Under the pieces are notes generated by a model, which was not told where the DNA came from, made no database searches, and worked only from the letters and a program-made list of their open reading frames with translations. A stretch of 11,551 nt of DNA, from NCBI GenBank assembly GCA_002938115.1, contig PTKD01000042.1, forward strand, positions 1 through 11,551, in the 5' to 3' direction. Below are positions 1 through 7,697 of the stretch, piece after piece (within the stretch, counting starts at the first letter, position 1; the number at the start of each line of letters is the position of its first letter). The DNA comes from Alphaproteobacteria bacterium MarineAlpha9_Bin7 (GTDB lineage Bacteria > Pseudomonadota > Alphaproteobacteria > UBA7887). Position numbers and translations under genes: made by a program.

Positions 1-242
1 AATAAACCATAAAGATATCTGTAAAAAATACCTTTCAGCGTGCCAATCCGTCAGTTGACGGGTTGCTTTACCATTTCTCAGACGCCGCAACTTCTTACAT
101 TGAATCGATCAACACGGAAAGTTCTGAGCTTAGCTTCCATACGCTGACACATTGCAAACAATAAACAAAAGAAGGATGAAGCACCAAATTTGTAGGCCAT
201 CCGGCCGACGCCGCCCGTCTTCTCCTGAAAGGGCATGAACTC

Positions 243-1184
243 CTATCGTATCAAACTTCCCCCATGAAATGCCACCGCGGTGGCCTCGATTAAGCGGGGG
301 CTGGGCTTAACAAACCTTGCCCGGACGCCCAGATACCAGAGAAAAGTACGCAGTTTGATCGACCACGGCGCTTGGTGCCGGCTGGCGAATCTCCAAGCTC
401 TTCCTGTCGCCCGTTTTGCGGCCACAAAGCCGTGCTCTGGAAGCTGCTCTGGCCTTCGCCGAAACAACTCAGCCAAAGCCATATTAAGGTCGTGAAGAAT
501 CTGAGCTTTATTTGCAGACAAGCGCTCTGCATCTGCTCGTGGGTACAAGAATGTTGGGCCTGGCCATATCCCCGCGGTTCCTTGCGCAGCAAGAGTCAAC
601 TCCAAAATATAATCTTGTATAAAAATATGTGTAGCGCAGCCTCCCGTCGAAACAACTGCATCCCGTGTTGCTATCCAGGATGTCGGATTGTTATACGAAC
701 GACGTATTACGTGTTCGAGCGGCTTAGGCCAAGCCAGGGGATGTCGGTCTTCAACTCCAGGACGGAGCCTATCGACAGTATCATTGATACTCTGCAAAGT
801 TATAGTTGAGAAGTCGACAGGGACTGGATCAACGCCAAACGCATACACGTGGCCACCCGTTTGCATGGTACCGATTAATACCCTAGTTGCCCATGGCAAC
901 AGCACGTCGTCGCCATCTACAAACTTAATAAGCTCTCCACTAGAGGCAGCAAACCCATTATTGCTAGCCACTGCCGGACCTCCATTTGCTTGCTCTATGA
1001 TTTCTACTGGACCGGGCAGTGTTTTAGTGCACTTCATGAGCACCTCAACGCTATTGTCTGTCGACCCGTCATCCACGAAAATGTATTCCTTATCAAACTC
1101 CCCTTCCTGTCTGGACAGTCCGTTTATCACAAATGGTAAGTACGATGCTTTGTTATATACAGTCACAATGTAACTAACTTTCAT
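243..1184 (-). CDS. Family 2 (GT-A fold) glycosyltransferase
   Basis: This 313-residue protein probably transfers a sugar from a nucleotide-sugar donor during surface glycan synthesis, at the cytoplasmic face of the membrane. The N-terminus reads as a GT2 domain: a first beta strand SYIVTVYNKASYL (residues 4-16), VDDGSTD at 37-43 for nucleotide binding, NGGP at 68-71, and a DxD-type metal site VDGDD at 89-93. An IQD at 189-191 sits where the catalytic base is found in many GT2 enzymes. No long membrane segment is seen. The C-terminal 100 residues are basic and unassigned. The ATG at 1184 has GGAG seven bases upstream, which supports the start. It is divergent from the UDP-glucuronate decarboxylase, which fits a polysaccharide locus. 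Family assignment is firm; donor and acceptor are unknown. Confidence 0.9.
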   Translation of the reverse strand: MKVSYIVTVYNKASYLPFVINGLSRQEGEFDKEYIFVDDGSTDNSVEVLMKCTKTLPGPVEIIEQANGGPAVASNNGFAASSGELIKFVDGDDVLLPWATRVLIGTMQTGGHVYAFGVDPVPVDFSTITLQSINDTVDRLRPGVEDRHPLAWPKPLEHVIRRSYNNPTSWIATRDAVVSTGGCATHIFIQDYILELTLAAQGTAGIWPGPTFLYPRADAERLSANKAQILHDLNMALAELFRRRPEQLPEHGFVAAKRATGRAWRFASRHQAPWSIKLRTFLWYLGVRARFVKPSPRLIEATAVAFHGGSLIR

Positions 1185-1458
1185 GCATTCACTCCAAAAT
1201 CTGATTCGGTTGATACATCAAAGATCAATATCGCACGGGCCATTACTCAAACTTTAGTGTGACACTCATCAAGCAACATCAGCAGATTGCTTCCGACAAT
1301 TTTGAGTTGATGCAGTCGTCTACACACGATTTGTTTTAATAAAATAACTACTACTTTAAAAGTTAACCATCTGTAAATTGTCCTGTAAAACTTATGTTTT
1401 CGGTAGCTTTTGGCTATAGCATGCCACAGACTCCGATATATGCCCTCGCATACGTGCA
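1185..1458. promoter_or_regulatory. AT-rich divergent intergenic spacer
   Basis: This spacer separates the divergent glycosyltransferase and UDP-glucuronate decarboxylase genes, so it must hold promoters for both. It is clearly richer in A+T than the genes beside it, especially about 1330-1400. An 11-base perfect inverted repeat, AGTGT-G-ACACT, lies at 1256-1266 and could be a small operator, but one such repeat can occur by chance. I could not pick convincing -35/-10 pairs and see no coding sequence in it. Confidence 0.4.
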
Positions 1459-2439
1459 ATGAAAAAAGGTAAAATATTCTCTATGTATATCCCTAATAGA
1501 ATTCTCGTTACTGGGGGCGCCGGATTTCTTGGCTCACACCTTTGCGATCGATTGTTAGCGGATGGCGCCGAGGTATTGTGTGTAGACAATTTCTTTACCA
1601 GCAGCCAAAGCAACATCCAGCATCACTTCAATAACCCATCGTTTGAATTTATGCGGCACGATGTTACGTTTCCGCTCTATGTAGAGATTGATCAAATTTA
1701 CAACTTAGCCTGCCCAGCGAGTCCAGTTCACTATCAACGTCGACCCGCACAAACAACAAAAACATGCGTCCTCGGGACCATTAACATGCTTGGCTTGGCG
1801 AAGCGGACGTCCGCACGAATATTCCAAGCATCAACCTCAGAGGTTTATGGGGACCCTGATGTTCACCCGCAAACCGAGAGCTATTGGGGTAGAGTCAACC
1901 CAATCGGTCCCAGAGCCTGTTATGACGAGGGTAAGCGATGCGCCGAGACCCTATTTTTTGATTACCATCGCGAATATGACACCGATATCAAAGTCGCCCG
2001 CATATTTAATTGTTACGGTCCACGCATGCATATCAATGACGGTCGCGTCGTTTCAAATTTTATCGTACAAGCCCTCCGGGACCAGGAAATAACAATCTTT
2101 GGTGATGGTTCACAAACTCGAAGTTTTTGCTATGTGGACGATATGATCGAAGCTTTCACGCGGCTCATGGGCACGGAGAAAGATGTAACCGGCCCTATAA
2201 ACCTAGGCAATCCGCATGAATTATCGATCCTAGAGCTCGCGAACACCGTAAAAGAACTGATCGGGTCGAATGTTGGACTAAAAATACTACCTCTTCCTGA
2301 AAATGATCCGGCCAGAAGGTGTCCTGACATCGCATTGGCTAAAACAACTTTGGACTGGGAACCAAAAATACCGTTGGAGGAAGGATTGGGAAAAACGATT
2401 GGTTATTTTGATAAAACCTTAGCACGAGCTACACCATAA
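1459..2439 (+). CDS. UDP-glucuronate decarboxylase (UDP-xylose synthase), extended SDR
   Basis: The 326-residue protein is an NAD-dependent extended SDR that most likely converts UDP-glucuronate to UDP-xylose through a 4-keto intermediate in the cytoplasm. The Rossmann motif GGAGFLG is at residues 19-25. CPASPVHYQ (85-93) is typical of this family. STSEVYGDP (125-133) holds the catalytic Ser/Thr and Glu, and YDEGK (155-159) is the Tyr-xxx-Lys pair in the form usual for UXS enzymes. RSFCYVDD (221-228) and NLGNP (248-252) complete the substrate region. Length matches bacterial UXS (about 310-330). The start is uncertain: ATG 1459 has no visible Shine-Dalgarno sequence, while ATG 1483 (residue 9) would leave a five-residue lead before the first strand. 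The xylosyl donor could supply the neighbouring glycosyltransferase. A dTDP-glucose dehydratase is less likely given CPASPVHYQ. Confidence 0.9.
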   Translation: MKKGKIFSMYIPNRILVTGGAGFLGSHLCDRLLADGAEVLCVDNFFTSSQSNIQHHFNNPSFEFMRHDVTFPLYVEIDQIYNLACPASPVHYQRRPAQTTKTCVLGTINMLGLAKRTSARIFQASTSEVYGDPDVHPQTESYWGRVNPIGPRACYDEGKRCAETLFFDYHREYDTDIKVARIFNCYGPRMHINDGRVVSNFIVQALRDQEITIFGDGSQTRSFCYVDDMIEAFTRLMGTEKDVTGPINLGNPHELSILELANTVKELIGSNVGLKILPLPENDPARRCPDIALAKTTLDWEPKIPLEEGLGKTIGYFDKTLARATP

Positions 2440-2531
2440 AACGTTACCCTTCAACGTGCCCGTGCATCGGATATCTGTGAGTTTGCTAGGTCCCCGACGA
2501 CACTCCAGAATGCCGACAAAGAAACCCCATC

Positions 2532-4823
2532 CTATTTACTAGTCATCACCCAGACACCGTCCCAGTCATTGTCCGGAGGCTCCGCTTTTAAAAGATTGCA
2601 ACGATCAATGTATATCTTGGAAAGATGATCTGAATCGTTGCCCTTGATTGCCTCTTCGAAGTAGTGGATAGCCTTTTCCCAATTCTGACGCCGATAAAGT
2701 TTGATGGCTTCGTTAAAATTCCCAAGTACTTCCATTATATTCGGGAAAGAGCTGTCATCATGGTAATCTAGACACTCGAACACACCTACCGGCGTGGTTT
2801 TCCCTTTGACTACCACCCTATCGATGTCCCGAAGCCTATATACACCCTTTAATTTTTCGGCAGTGTATTCGGACAACAGAATACGAGCACTGTACTGCTT
2901 ACACGCACTTTCAAGTCGGGCCGCAAGGTTTACACCGTCGCCGATCATTGTGTAATCCATTCGCTTTTTCGACCCAATATTCCCCGCCACAATAGAATCG
3001 GTATTCAGCCCCAAACCCATATCCAACTCCATGTCCCCATCACGTCGGCGTTTTGCGTTCCATTCCCAAAGACTCTGGATCATCCGGATTCCTGCCCTGA
3101 GACCTCGGTCCTCATCGTCTTCGTGAGCAACGGGGATGCCGAACGCCGCCATAATAGCGTCGCCTATGAACTTATCGAGCATCCCACCTTGGTCGCTTAT
3201 GCAATCCACCATTAGTTCAAAATATTCATTTAACAGACCGACAGTGGCTTGCGCTCCAAGTGTTTCGGTTATGCTTGTAAAGCTACGAACGTCCGAGAAT
3301 AAGATCGTCGCAATTTTATCATTCCCACCTAAGATGTCATCCTGGCTGTTTTCTGACAGCATTTGATCTGCAAGACCCGGATCCATGTAGCGAGAAAGTG
3401 TCGACTTAGCGCGCTTCTCATTCGAGATATCTTCTAACATCACAAGCGTACCTATCGGCTCCCCGTCACCAGACATAAGTGGCATCACAGTTACATTGGC
3501 TGAAATTATGTCTTCGTCGAACTTTAGCTCGACATCAACCGCATGCTCAATTTCATGCGATTCTTTCACACGAAAAATTTTTTCCAAAAGCCATCCATTG
3601 GAGTCTCCAAAAACATCTCCAACGTTGGTACCAACAACGTTATCCACAGATTGTCTAATGATACTGGCCCCGGCATCGTTACAGGACCGACTTATATCAT
3701 CCTCGTCAAACGTAATAACTCCGTTTGACATCGATTGAAGCATACTCTCGTTATAGTTTTTGATTACCCGGACATCATTGAACAATTTGGCGTTTTCTAG
3801 GCCAATGGCAATCTGTGCAGTGAAAGCCCTTAGACGGCTCTCATCCTCATCGGTGAACACTCCAGCTTTCTTGTTCAGGACTTGCGTGACGCCAATGACA
3901 TTCCCATTCTTGTTGATGACTGGGACGCAAAGAATAGAGCGTGTAAAGAATCCCGTTTGCTTATCAAAGCTCGGATTAAAACGTAAATCTGCATATGCAT
4001 AAGGTATGTTTACCGTGCTTCCCGAAGTGAACACGGCACCGGCTATCCCCGCATGATTCGGCAGCCGAATCTCAACGCTATCTAGCCCTTCCCCAACATA
4101 ACTAAATAGTTCATTGGTCTTGTCATCATTAATAAATAAGGTCGAACGCTCTGCGCCCAACATACGCGTCGCTTCTATTATTACTCGCTGAAGTAGTCTA
4201 GTAAGCTCAAGCTCTGACGTTATTTCAGAAACCACATTAAGAAATTCGATTTCTCGCTCACGTTTATTTTCCAAGTTCTCAACTAACTGCATGGATTGTA
4301 GTGTCACAGATGATTGCGCAGCCAAAGCTTCTAAAATAGTAACGTCGCGGGCATTAAACTTGCCGTTTTTCTTATTGAGAACCTCTACAACACCAATTGT
4401 TTGGCCTTTGCCGTTTTTTACAGCGGCACAAAGGATCGACTTAGTTAGGTAGCCTGTCTCGGCATCAACATTCCTATTGAATCGATCGTCATCGTAGGGG
4501 TCGTTTACTATTTCACCTACACCGGACTGGAAAACAGCACCTGCGATGCCATCCGTGTCCATGATACGGATTTCATGAAAACCGATACCTTGGGCAACGC
4601 GGGAGTACAGCTCTCCGGTATCATCATCATGCAGAAACAAGGTCCCACGATCGGCCTTGGTTTCCTTTGTCGCTACTTTAACCAAGGCGTCAAACACTGC
4701 ATCAAGTGAGTCAAGCGAACCCATCTTTTGAGAGGTTTCAAGAAGCATCTCTACATGCTGGAGCCGCTTTTTCTGCGAGAAAGCTTGGCCGACACTGGCG
4801 TTACCGTTACGTTTCCCACTCAT
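2532..4823 (-). CDS. GAF-GAF-PAS class III adenylate cyclase
   Basis: This 763-residue soluble protein probably makes cAMP in response to ligands or redox state sensed by its N-terminal domains. Two GAF domains (about 40-180 and 205-348) are closely alike, each with an IAGAVF...SG and a RSILC/KSILC segment. A PAS-like domain follows (about 355-470), then a short linker and the class III catalytic domain (about 503-687). Metal-binding aspartates are D511 (FSDVRSFTS) and D555 (KFIGDAIMA). The base-selecting pair is K551 and T625 (DYTMIGD), and N632 and R636 (VNLAARLES) are the transition-state residues. Lys/Thr selection is typical of class IIIb, whose studied members are adenylate cyclases often stimulated by bicarbonate. 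A TPR-like helical pair lies at 703-740, and the extreme C-terminus DWDGVWVM is seen in many cyclases of this build. There is no membrane segment. All catalytic residues are present, so it should be active. Confidence 0.92.
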   Translation of the reverse strand: MSGKRNGNASVGQAFSQKKRLQHVEMLLETSQKMGSLDSLDAVFDALVKVATKETKADRGTLFLHDDDTGELYSRVAQGIGFHEIRIMDTDGIAGAVFQSGVGEIVNDPYDDDRFNRNVDAETGYLTKSILCAAVKNGKGQTIGVVEVLNKKNGKFNARDVTILEALAAQSSVTLQSMQLVENLENKREREIEFLNVVSEITSELELTRLLQRVIIEATRMLGAERSTLFINDDKTNELFSYVGEGLDSVEIRLPNHAGIAGAVFTSGSTVNIPYAYADLRFNPSFDKQTGFFTRSILCVPVINKNGNVIGVTQVLNKKAGVFTDEDESRLRAFTAQIAIGLENAKLFNDVRVIKNYNESMLQSMSNGVITFDEDDISRSCNDAGASIIRQSVDNVVGTNVGDVFGDSNGWLLEKIFRVKESHEIEHAVDVELKFDEDIISANVTVMPLMSGDGEPIGTLVMLEDISNEKRAKSTLSRYMDPGLADQMLSENSQDDILGGNDKIATILFSDVRSFTSITETLGAQATVGLLNEYFELMVDCISDQGGMLDKFIGDAIMAAFGIPVAHEDDEDRGLRAGIRMIQSLWEWNAKRRRDGDMELDMGLGLNTDSIVAGNIGSKKRMDYTMIGDGVNLAARLESACKQYSARILLSEYTAEKLKGVYRLRDIDRVVVKGKTTPVGVFECLDYHDDSSFPNIMEVLGNFNEAIKLYRRQNWEKAIHYFEEAIKGNDSDHLSKIYIDRCNLLKAEPPDNDWDGVWVMTSK

Positions 4824-4967
4824 CTTTCCAACCCTTTGGCTTTGTCCCCGAAAGCCCGTCTATTGAATGTAGCTTCTTGTATAATCAGCGCCTATCCCGC
4901 ACCGAACAGCCCAATTAACGATCTACGCCGACTCCGGATTTTGCCCAAAACGCGACAACTAGCGTGG

Positions 4968-5444
4968 TTATGAGCTCATCATTTCCAACTTTTCCCGCAA
5001 AGCCGTAGCCGCATCCTTTAGCTGTTGGATTTGTGCCGTGGCTGCCTGTCTCTCCACCTGCACCAACCGTTGCGTTTCCAATTTTTGTCCCTCTAGTTCT
5101 TCACGCAAAGCCATAGCGGTATCTTTTAATTGTTGGATTTCGGCGGTCCCCGACTGTCTTTCCACCTGAACTAGCCGCTGCATTTCCAACTTCTGTTTTT
5201 CAAGTTCCCCCCGCAGAGCCTCTGCCGTACTCTTTAACTGCTGGATCTCCGCGGATGCCGATTGCCGTTCTACTTGCACCGACTGCTGCGCCAACAACTG
5301 CTGTGCTTCCAACTCGTCTCGCAATGCTCGAACACTCTCCTGCAAATGGTTGATTTCAGCACGTGTTATTTGTCTCTCGCGCTGCGTTGAATCCGTGCCC
5401 GTTGCACTACGAACTTCACGATCTTTCCCGTTAGTTCGGCTCAT
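4968..5444 (-). CDS. Coiled-coil protein of 36-residue tandem repeats
   Basis: This 158-residue protein has no recognised enzyme domain. After a polar N-terminus of 22 residues it consists of three full 36-residue repeats plus one of 28 residues. Each begins ERQ..., continues with (A/T)EIQQLK and ALR(E/G)ELE, and ends QRLVQV. Glu, Gln, Leu and Lys dominate, and leucine/isoleucine spacing predicts one long alpha-helical coiled coil with no cysteine, signal peptide or membrane segment. ATG 5444 has AAGGAG ten bases upstream. It lies 144 bases before the cyclase gene on the same strand, so the two are probably co-transcribed; a scaffold or partner role for the cyclase is a guess from position only. 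Repeat similarity at DNA level implies fairly recent internal duplication. Confidence 0.75.
   Translation of the reverse strand: MSRTNGKDREVRSATGTDSTQRERQITRAEINHLQESVRALRDELEAQQLLAQQSVQVERQSASAEIQQLKSTAEALRGELEKQKLEMQRLVQVERQSGTAEIQQLKDTAMALREELEGQKLETQRLVQVERQAATAQIQQLKDAATALREKLEMMSS
4971..5378 (-). repeat. 108-bp tandem repeat, 3.8 copies, within coiled-coil gene
   Basis: Four units run at 5271-5378, 5163-5270, 5055-5162 and 4971-5054 (the last is cut short). They keep the reading frame and encode the 36-residue coiled-coil repeat. The third and fourth copies are most alike, and the first is the most diverged, notably in its second half. Confidence 0.85.
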
Positions 5445-5485
5445 TCACGCCAAACTCCTTGATCCCATGTTTCTGGTGCCGCAGC

Positions 5486-5606
5486 CTATTCACCCATTAG
5501 ACGCATCAAGACCAGATACTGCGCCTTCAGACCCTCAATACCAAATAAAAAAATATATGCGCCACAAAACGGGGCGATAAATACCGCCGTCCCGGAACAT
5601 TCGCAT
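5486..5606 (-). pseudogene. Tiny gene, frame broken at a run of seven T (coding strand)
   Basis: Two short frames adjoin here. The first begins at ATG 5606 or, better, ATG 5600, which has AGGA five bases upstream; it reads MFRDGGIYRPVLWRIYFF and stops at 5535. Another frame, running through the same A7 tract on the plus strand (5547-5553), reads FGIEGLKAQYLVLMRLMGE and stops at 5486. Removing a single T from the tract joins them into one 37-residue protein with a hydrophobic, aromatic middle. I do not recognise the family. Explanations are a homopolymer sequencing error, a true frameshift mutation, or ribosomal slippage. It lies 41 bases before the coiled-coil gene and after the TfdA-like gene, all on the minus strand. 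Confidence 0.4.
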
Positions 5607-5668
5607 CCTAATTGCACACACCCTTACTTCGCCCAACACCTTGCGAGACTTTAGCCCTGTCGCTGGGA

Positions 5669-6535
5669 TTATTCCTCCAGGGTAGAAACACCGCCGGCAA
5701 CCCGCGTCTGGCGCATATGTCGGCGGTATTTATCAGCATTATACCCTGTCCCCCGATGCAAAAGGCACCGGTTGTCCCAAATAATGAGCTGTCCTGCTGC
5801 CCAATCGTGCGTGTAAATATGCTCTGACCCGGTCGCCTGGTCTAGAAGCTGGTCCAGCAGATTTCGAGCTTCCGTTTCATCCCATCCGGCGATCGTCTTG
5901 GCATGGGCGCCAACATAGTAGTTCTTCTCACCGGTAACAGGGTTCCGACGAACCAATTTCTGTTGTACTGGAGGCAACGAGGCAGCGTGCGATGGATCCA
6001 CCGCAGCAACCTTAGACCGTGAAAAAACGTAGTCGTGAACAGCGATCAACGGATCAATCGTTTTTTTTGTCTTGTCTCGCAAGCGCCGGTACGCACTTCG
6101 CGCGCTTACATATTGCGTCTGTCCTCCCTCCTTTGGCACTTCGTACGCGCACATGATCGATACGTAACTCGGCACCTGTCGAAACGAGGAATCGGAGTGC
6201 CACATGTTATTGCCAGTCAAATACTTAGTTTGTTTATGGCTGTTTCCAATCACAGTACCGTCCTTTTGGACGTTGCCGATGGTACCAAAATAATCGATCA
6301 CGCCTTCTCGCCCCAAACGCACATGATTGGCCTCTGGTTCTCCCAAGCGACGTGTGAAAAGGAGCTGCGCTTCGTCACTAAGATTCTGGTCTGGAAATAC
6401 TAGGAAAGAGTACGTGTCGATCGCCGTTTTGATATCCTTTATCTGCATTTGGGTGAGGGTGCCGCAAACATCAATTCCAGTAAGGCACGCACCTAGCTCG
6501 TTATGCAGTGCATCAATCCTGAACGTCGCCATCAT
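5669..6535 (-). CDS. TfdA/TauD-family Fe(II)/2-oxoglutarate dioxygenase
   Basis: This 288-residue enzyme should couple decarboxylation of 2-oxoglutarate to hydroxylation of a small organic acid. The iron ligands are visible as H113 and D115 in WHSDSSF and H260 in LLHRGTGY. A basic segment RRHMRQTRVAG (271-281) supplies the arginine that binds 2-oxoglutarate. The context around the HxD (GNNMWHSDSSF) and the segment HPVTG-like RNPVTGEKNYYVGAHA (197-212) resemble 2,4-D dioxygenase TfdA and its relatives more than taurine dioxygenase TauD. I chose ATG 6535 because AGGAG lies five bases upstream (ATG 6532 is also possible). A longer frame from 6619 would run through the tRNA-Phe gene and adds unrelated residues. 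The natural substrate is unknown; true 2,4-D use should not be assumed. Confidence 0.9.
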   Translation of the reverse strand: MMATFRIDALHNELGACLTGIDVCGTLTQMQIKDIKTAIDTYSFLVFPDQNLSDEAQLLFTRRLGEPEANHVRLGREGVIDYFGTIGNVQKDGTVIGNSHKQTKYLTGNNMWHSDSSFRQVPSYVSIMCAYEVPKEGGQTQYVSARSAYRRLRDKTKKTIDPLIAVHDYVFSRSKVAAVDPSHAASLPPVQQKLVRRNPVTGEKNYYVGAHAKTIAGWDETEARNLLDQLLDQATGSEHIYTHDWAAGQLIIWDNRCLLHRGTGYNADKYRRHMRQTRVAGGVSTLEE

Positions 6536-6550
6536 CGGTTCTCCTGGCGC
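6536..6550 (-). promoter_or_regulatory. Ribosome binding site fixing the TfdA-like start
   Basis: On the minus strand, GCGCCAGGAGAACCG directly precedes ATG 6535. AGGAG is five bases from this ATG and eight from ATG 6532. It argues against the upstream in-frame starts, which overlap the tRNA. Confidence 0.6.
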
Positions 6551-6586
6551 TTTGTTTATACGGTAAACCATAGCAATTGAGGGAAA

Positions 6587-6662
<76 letters not shown>

Positions 6663-7056
6663 ATACCAATGAAATCAAACCTTTAGGTGGATCAATTATT
6701 ATTTCTCAAAAAAAGCATTCCAGCATTTTTGATCGTCCGCAAGAGCGATAACAAGGAAAAGTTTGCTCCTGGAAAGACCCAGCATAAAAGCAGAAGAAGT
6801 GCAGTATTTCAATCTGCCATTGAGTCGCCGTTCGGTCTCCTAGCCTGTGCATGAGGTAGACATACGAGCAACAGCCAGCCAAGACCATTTAACGTCATAG
6901 CGTGCTCCACATACTAACGCTACAAGCACGGGGTTGATCTTATCGCGATCACCCGAAAGTACTTCATAAAACACAACTGGCATAGGGACGTCCTTCGGTG
7001 GCAACAGCTTTCTTATCGTTTGCCCAATTCGTACTGATTGCGGCAGGCGCTAGGGC
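6663..7056. other. 394-base stretch without a firm gene
   Basis: This lies between the flavin-reductase-like gene and tRNA-Phe. It should carry the tRNA promoter close to 6663-6720, where the minus strand is AT-rich, but no clear -35/-10 pair stands out. The only candidate gene is the small minus-strand frame at 6840-6983. No terminator hairpin or repeat was found. Confidence 0.4.
6840..6983 (-). CDS. Possible 47-residue small ORF, unknown
   Basis: ATG 6983 has AAGGA seven bases upstream, and the frame stops at 6840. The product opens MPVVFYEVLSGDRDK and has a hydrophobic patch NPVLVALVCGA. The open frame extends about 18 codons upstream of the ATG with a protein-like composition (RKLLPPKDVP) until a stop close to the end of the flavin-reductase-like gene. 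It may be a small gene at the end of that operon, the remnant of a larger one, or chance. I do not recognise it. Confidence 0.25.
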   Translation of the reverse strand: MPVVFYEVLSGDRDKINPVLVALVCGARYDVKWSWLAVARMSTSCTG

Positions 7057-7671
7057 TCAATTCTCAGGACGGTCCATTGTAAAAATGTAGTCCACTCGGG
7101 CATATTCCATGTAGCCAAGACGGGATATTGGACGGCAGCGACTCAGGTCTACTTTGCCATCAACCAAAATTGAATCGTCAATGTGAATTCCGATCACATG
7201 CCCAATCACCATGGCGTTTCTCTGATCTTTCCTGTCGCTCGGCAAATCAACGGTTTGAAAATGTCGGCACTCCATGTGAACGGGGGTATCTTTTACTCGC
7301 GGGGGCTTGACTAAATGTGATGGGGCGACTGCCAACCCCGCAAGCTTCATTTCGTCTATCATTCGCGGGACGGGAGCACTGGTCTTATTCATATGTTCTC
7401 GTAGTTTCCAAGTCGCTAGGTTAACCACAAATTCTCCAGTTTCCTCGCAATTGGTTACTGTATCTTTCGACCCGTGCGGCTGGCGACCGTTACTCGCAAA
7501 CATTACCATTGGGGGTTTGCTGGCAACACCATTGAAAAAACTATACGGCGCAAGGTTCACTACCCCATCCGAATCGATGGTGCTTATCCAACCGATCGGC
7601 CTGGGAACTATGCAACTTTTCAACGGGTCGTAAGGAAGTCCGTGATCATTTGTTGAAGTCTCGTAGAACAA
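7057..7671 (-). CDS. Flavin reductase-like (FMN-binding split barrel) protein
   Basis: This 204-residue protein belongs to the flavin reductase-like domain family, whose members bind FMN and reduce flavin or serve oxygenase systems. Family marks are PRPIGW (23-28), NLAPYSFFNGVAS (39-51), PPMVMFA (53-59) and GSKDTVTN (67-74). Length is usual for the stand-alone DIM6/NTAB-type group. The start is a TTG at 7671, preceded by GGGGA seven bases upstream. No ATG is available near the conserved N-terminal region. It begins 26 bases after the SDR stop on the same strand, so the two are almost certainly one operon. An NAD(P)H-dependent flavin reductase is the easy label, but many family members have other, untested roles. 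Confidence 0.88.
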   Translation of the reverse strand: MFYETSTNDHGLPYDPLKSCIVPRPIGWISTIDSDGVVNLAPYSFFNGVASKPPMVMFASNGRQPHGSKDTVTNCEETGEFVVNLATWKLREHMNKTSAPVPRMIDEMKLAGLAVAPSHLVKPPRVKDTPVHMECRHFQTVDLPSDRKDQRNAMVIGHVIGIHIDDSILVDGKVDLSRCRPISRLGYMEYARVDYIFTMDRPEN

Positions 7672-7697
7672 GATGCGTTCCCCAAAGCTGGTGTGTT

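Noticed and set aside
6..164. 53-codon plus-strand open frame at the left edge
   Set aside because: It begins after a stop at 3-5, has no good start codon or ribosome site, and matches nothing I recognise.
1256..1266. AGTGT-G-ACACT as a CRP or other regulator site
   Set aside because: It does not match the TGTGA-N6-TCACA form; a single short palindrome is not enough to name a regulator.
4910..4970. Hydrophobic tail (LITTLVVAFWA) in another frame at the end of the coiled-coil gene
   Set aside because: It would need a frameshift with no homopolymer to explain it, and the hydrophobic run is too short for a secure membrane anchor.
5535..5575. Possible rho-independent terminator (CGCC...GGCG, then seven T) on the minus strand
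   Set aside because: The stem is only four base pairs with a nine-base loop, the T run is several bases away, and the region reads better as a small frameshifted gene.
6706..6888. 60-codon minus-strand frame between tRNA-Phe and the flavin-reductase-like gene
   Set aside because: No ribosome site, odd composition rich in Cys, Phe and Tyr, and it overlaps a better small frame at 6840-6983.
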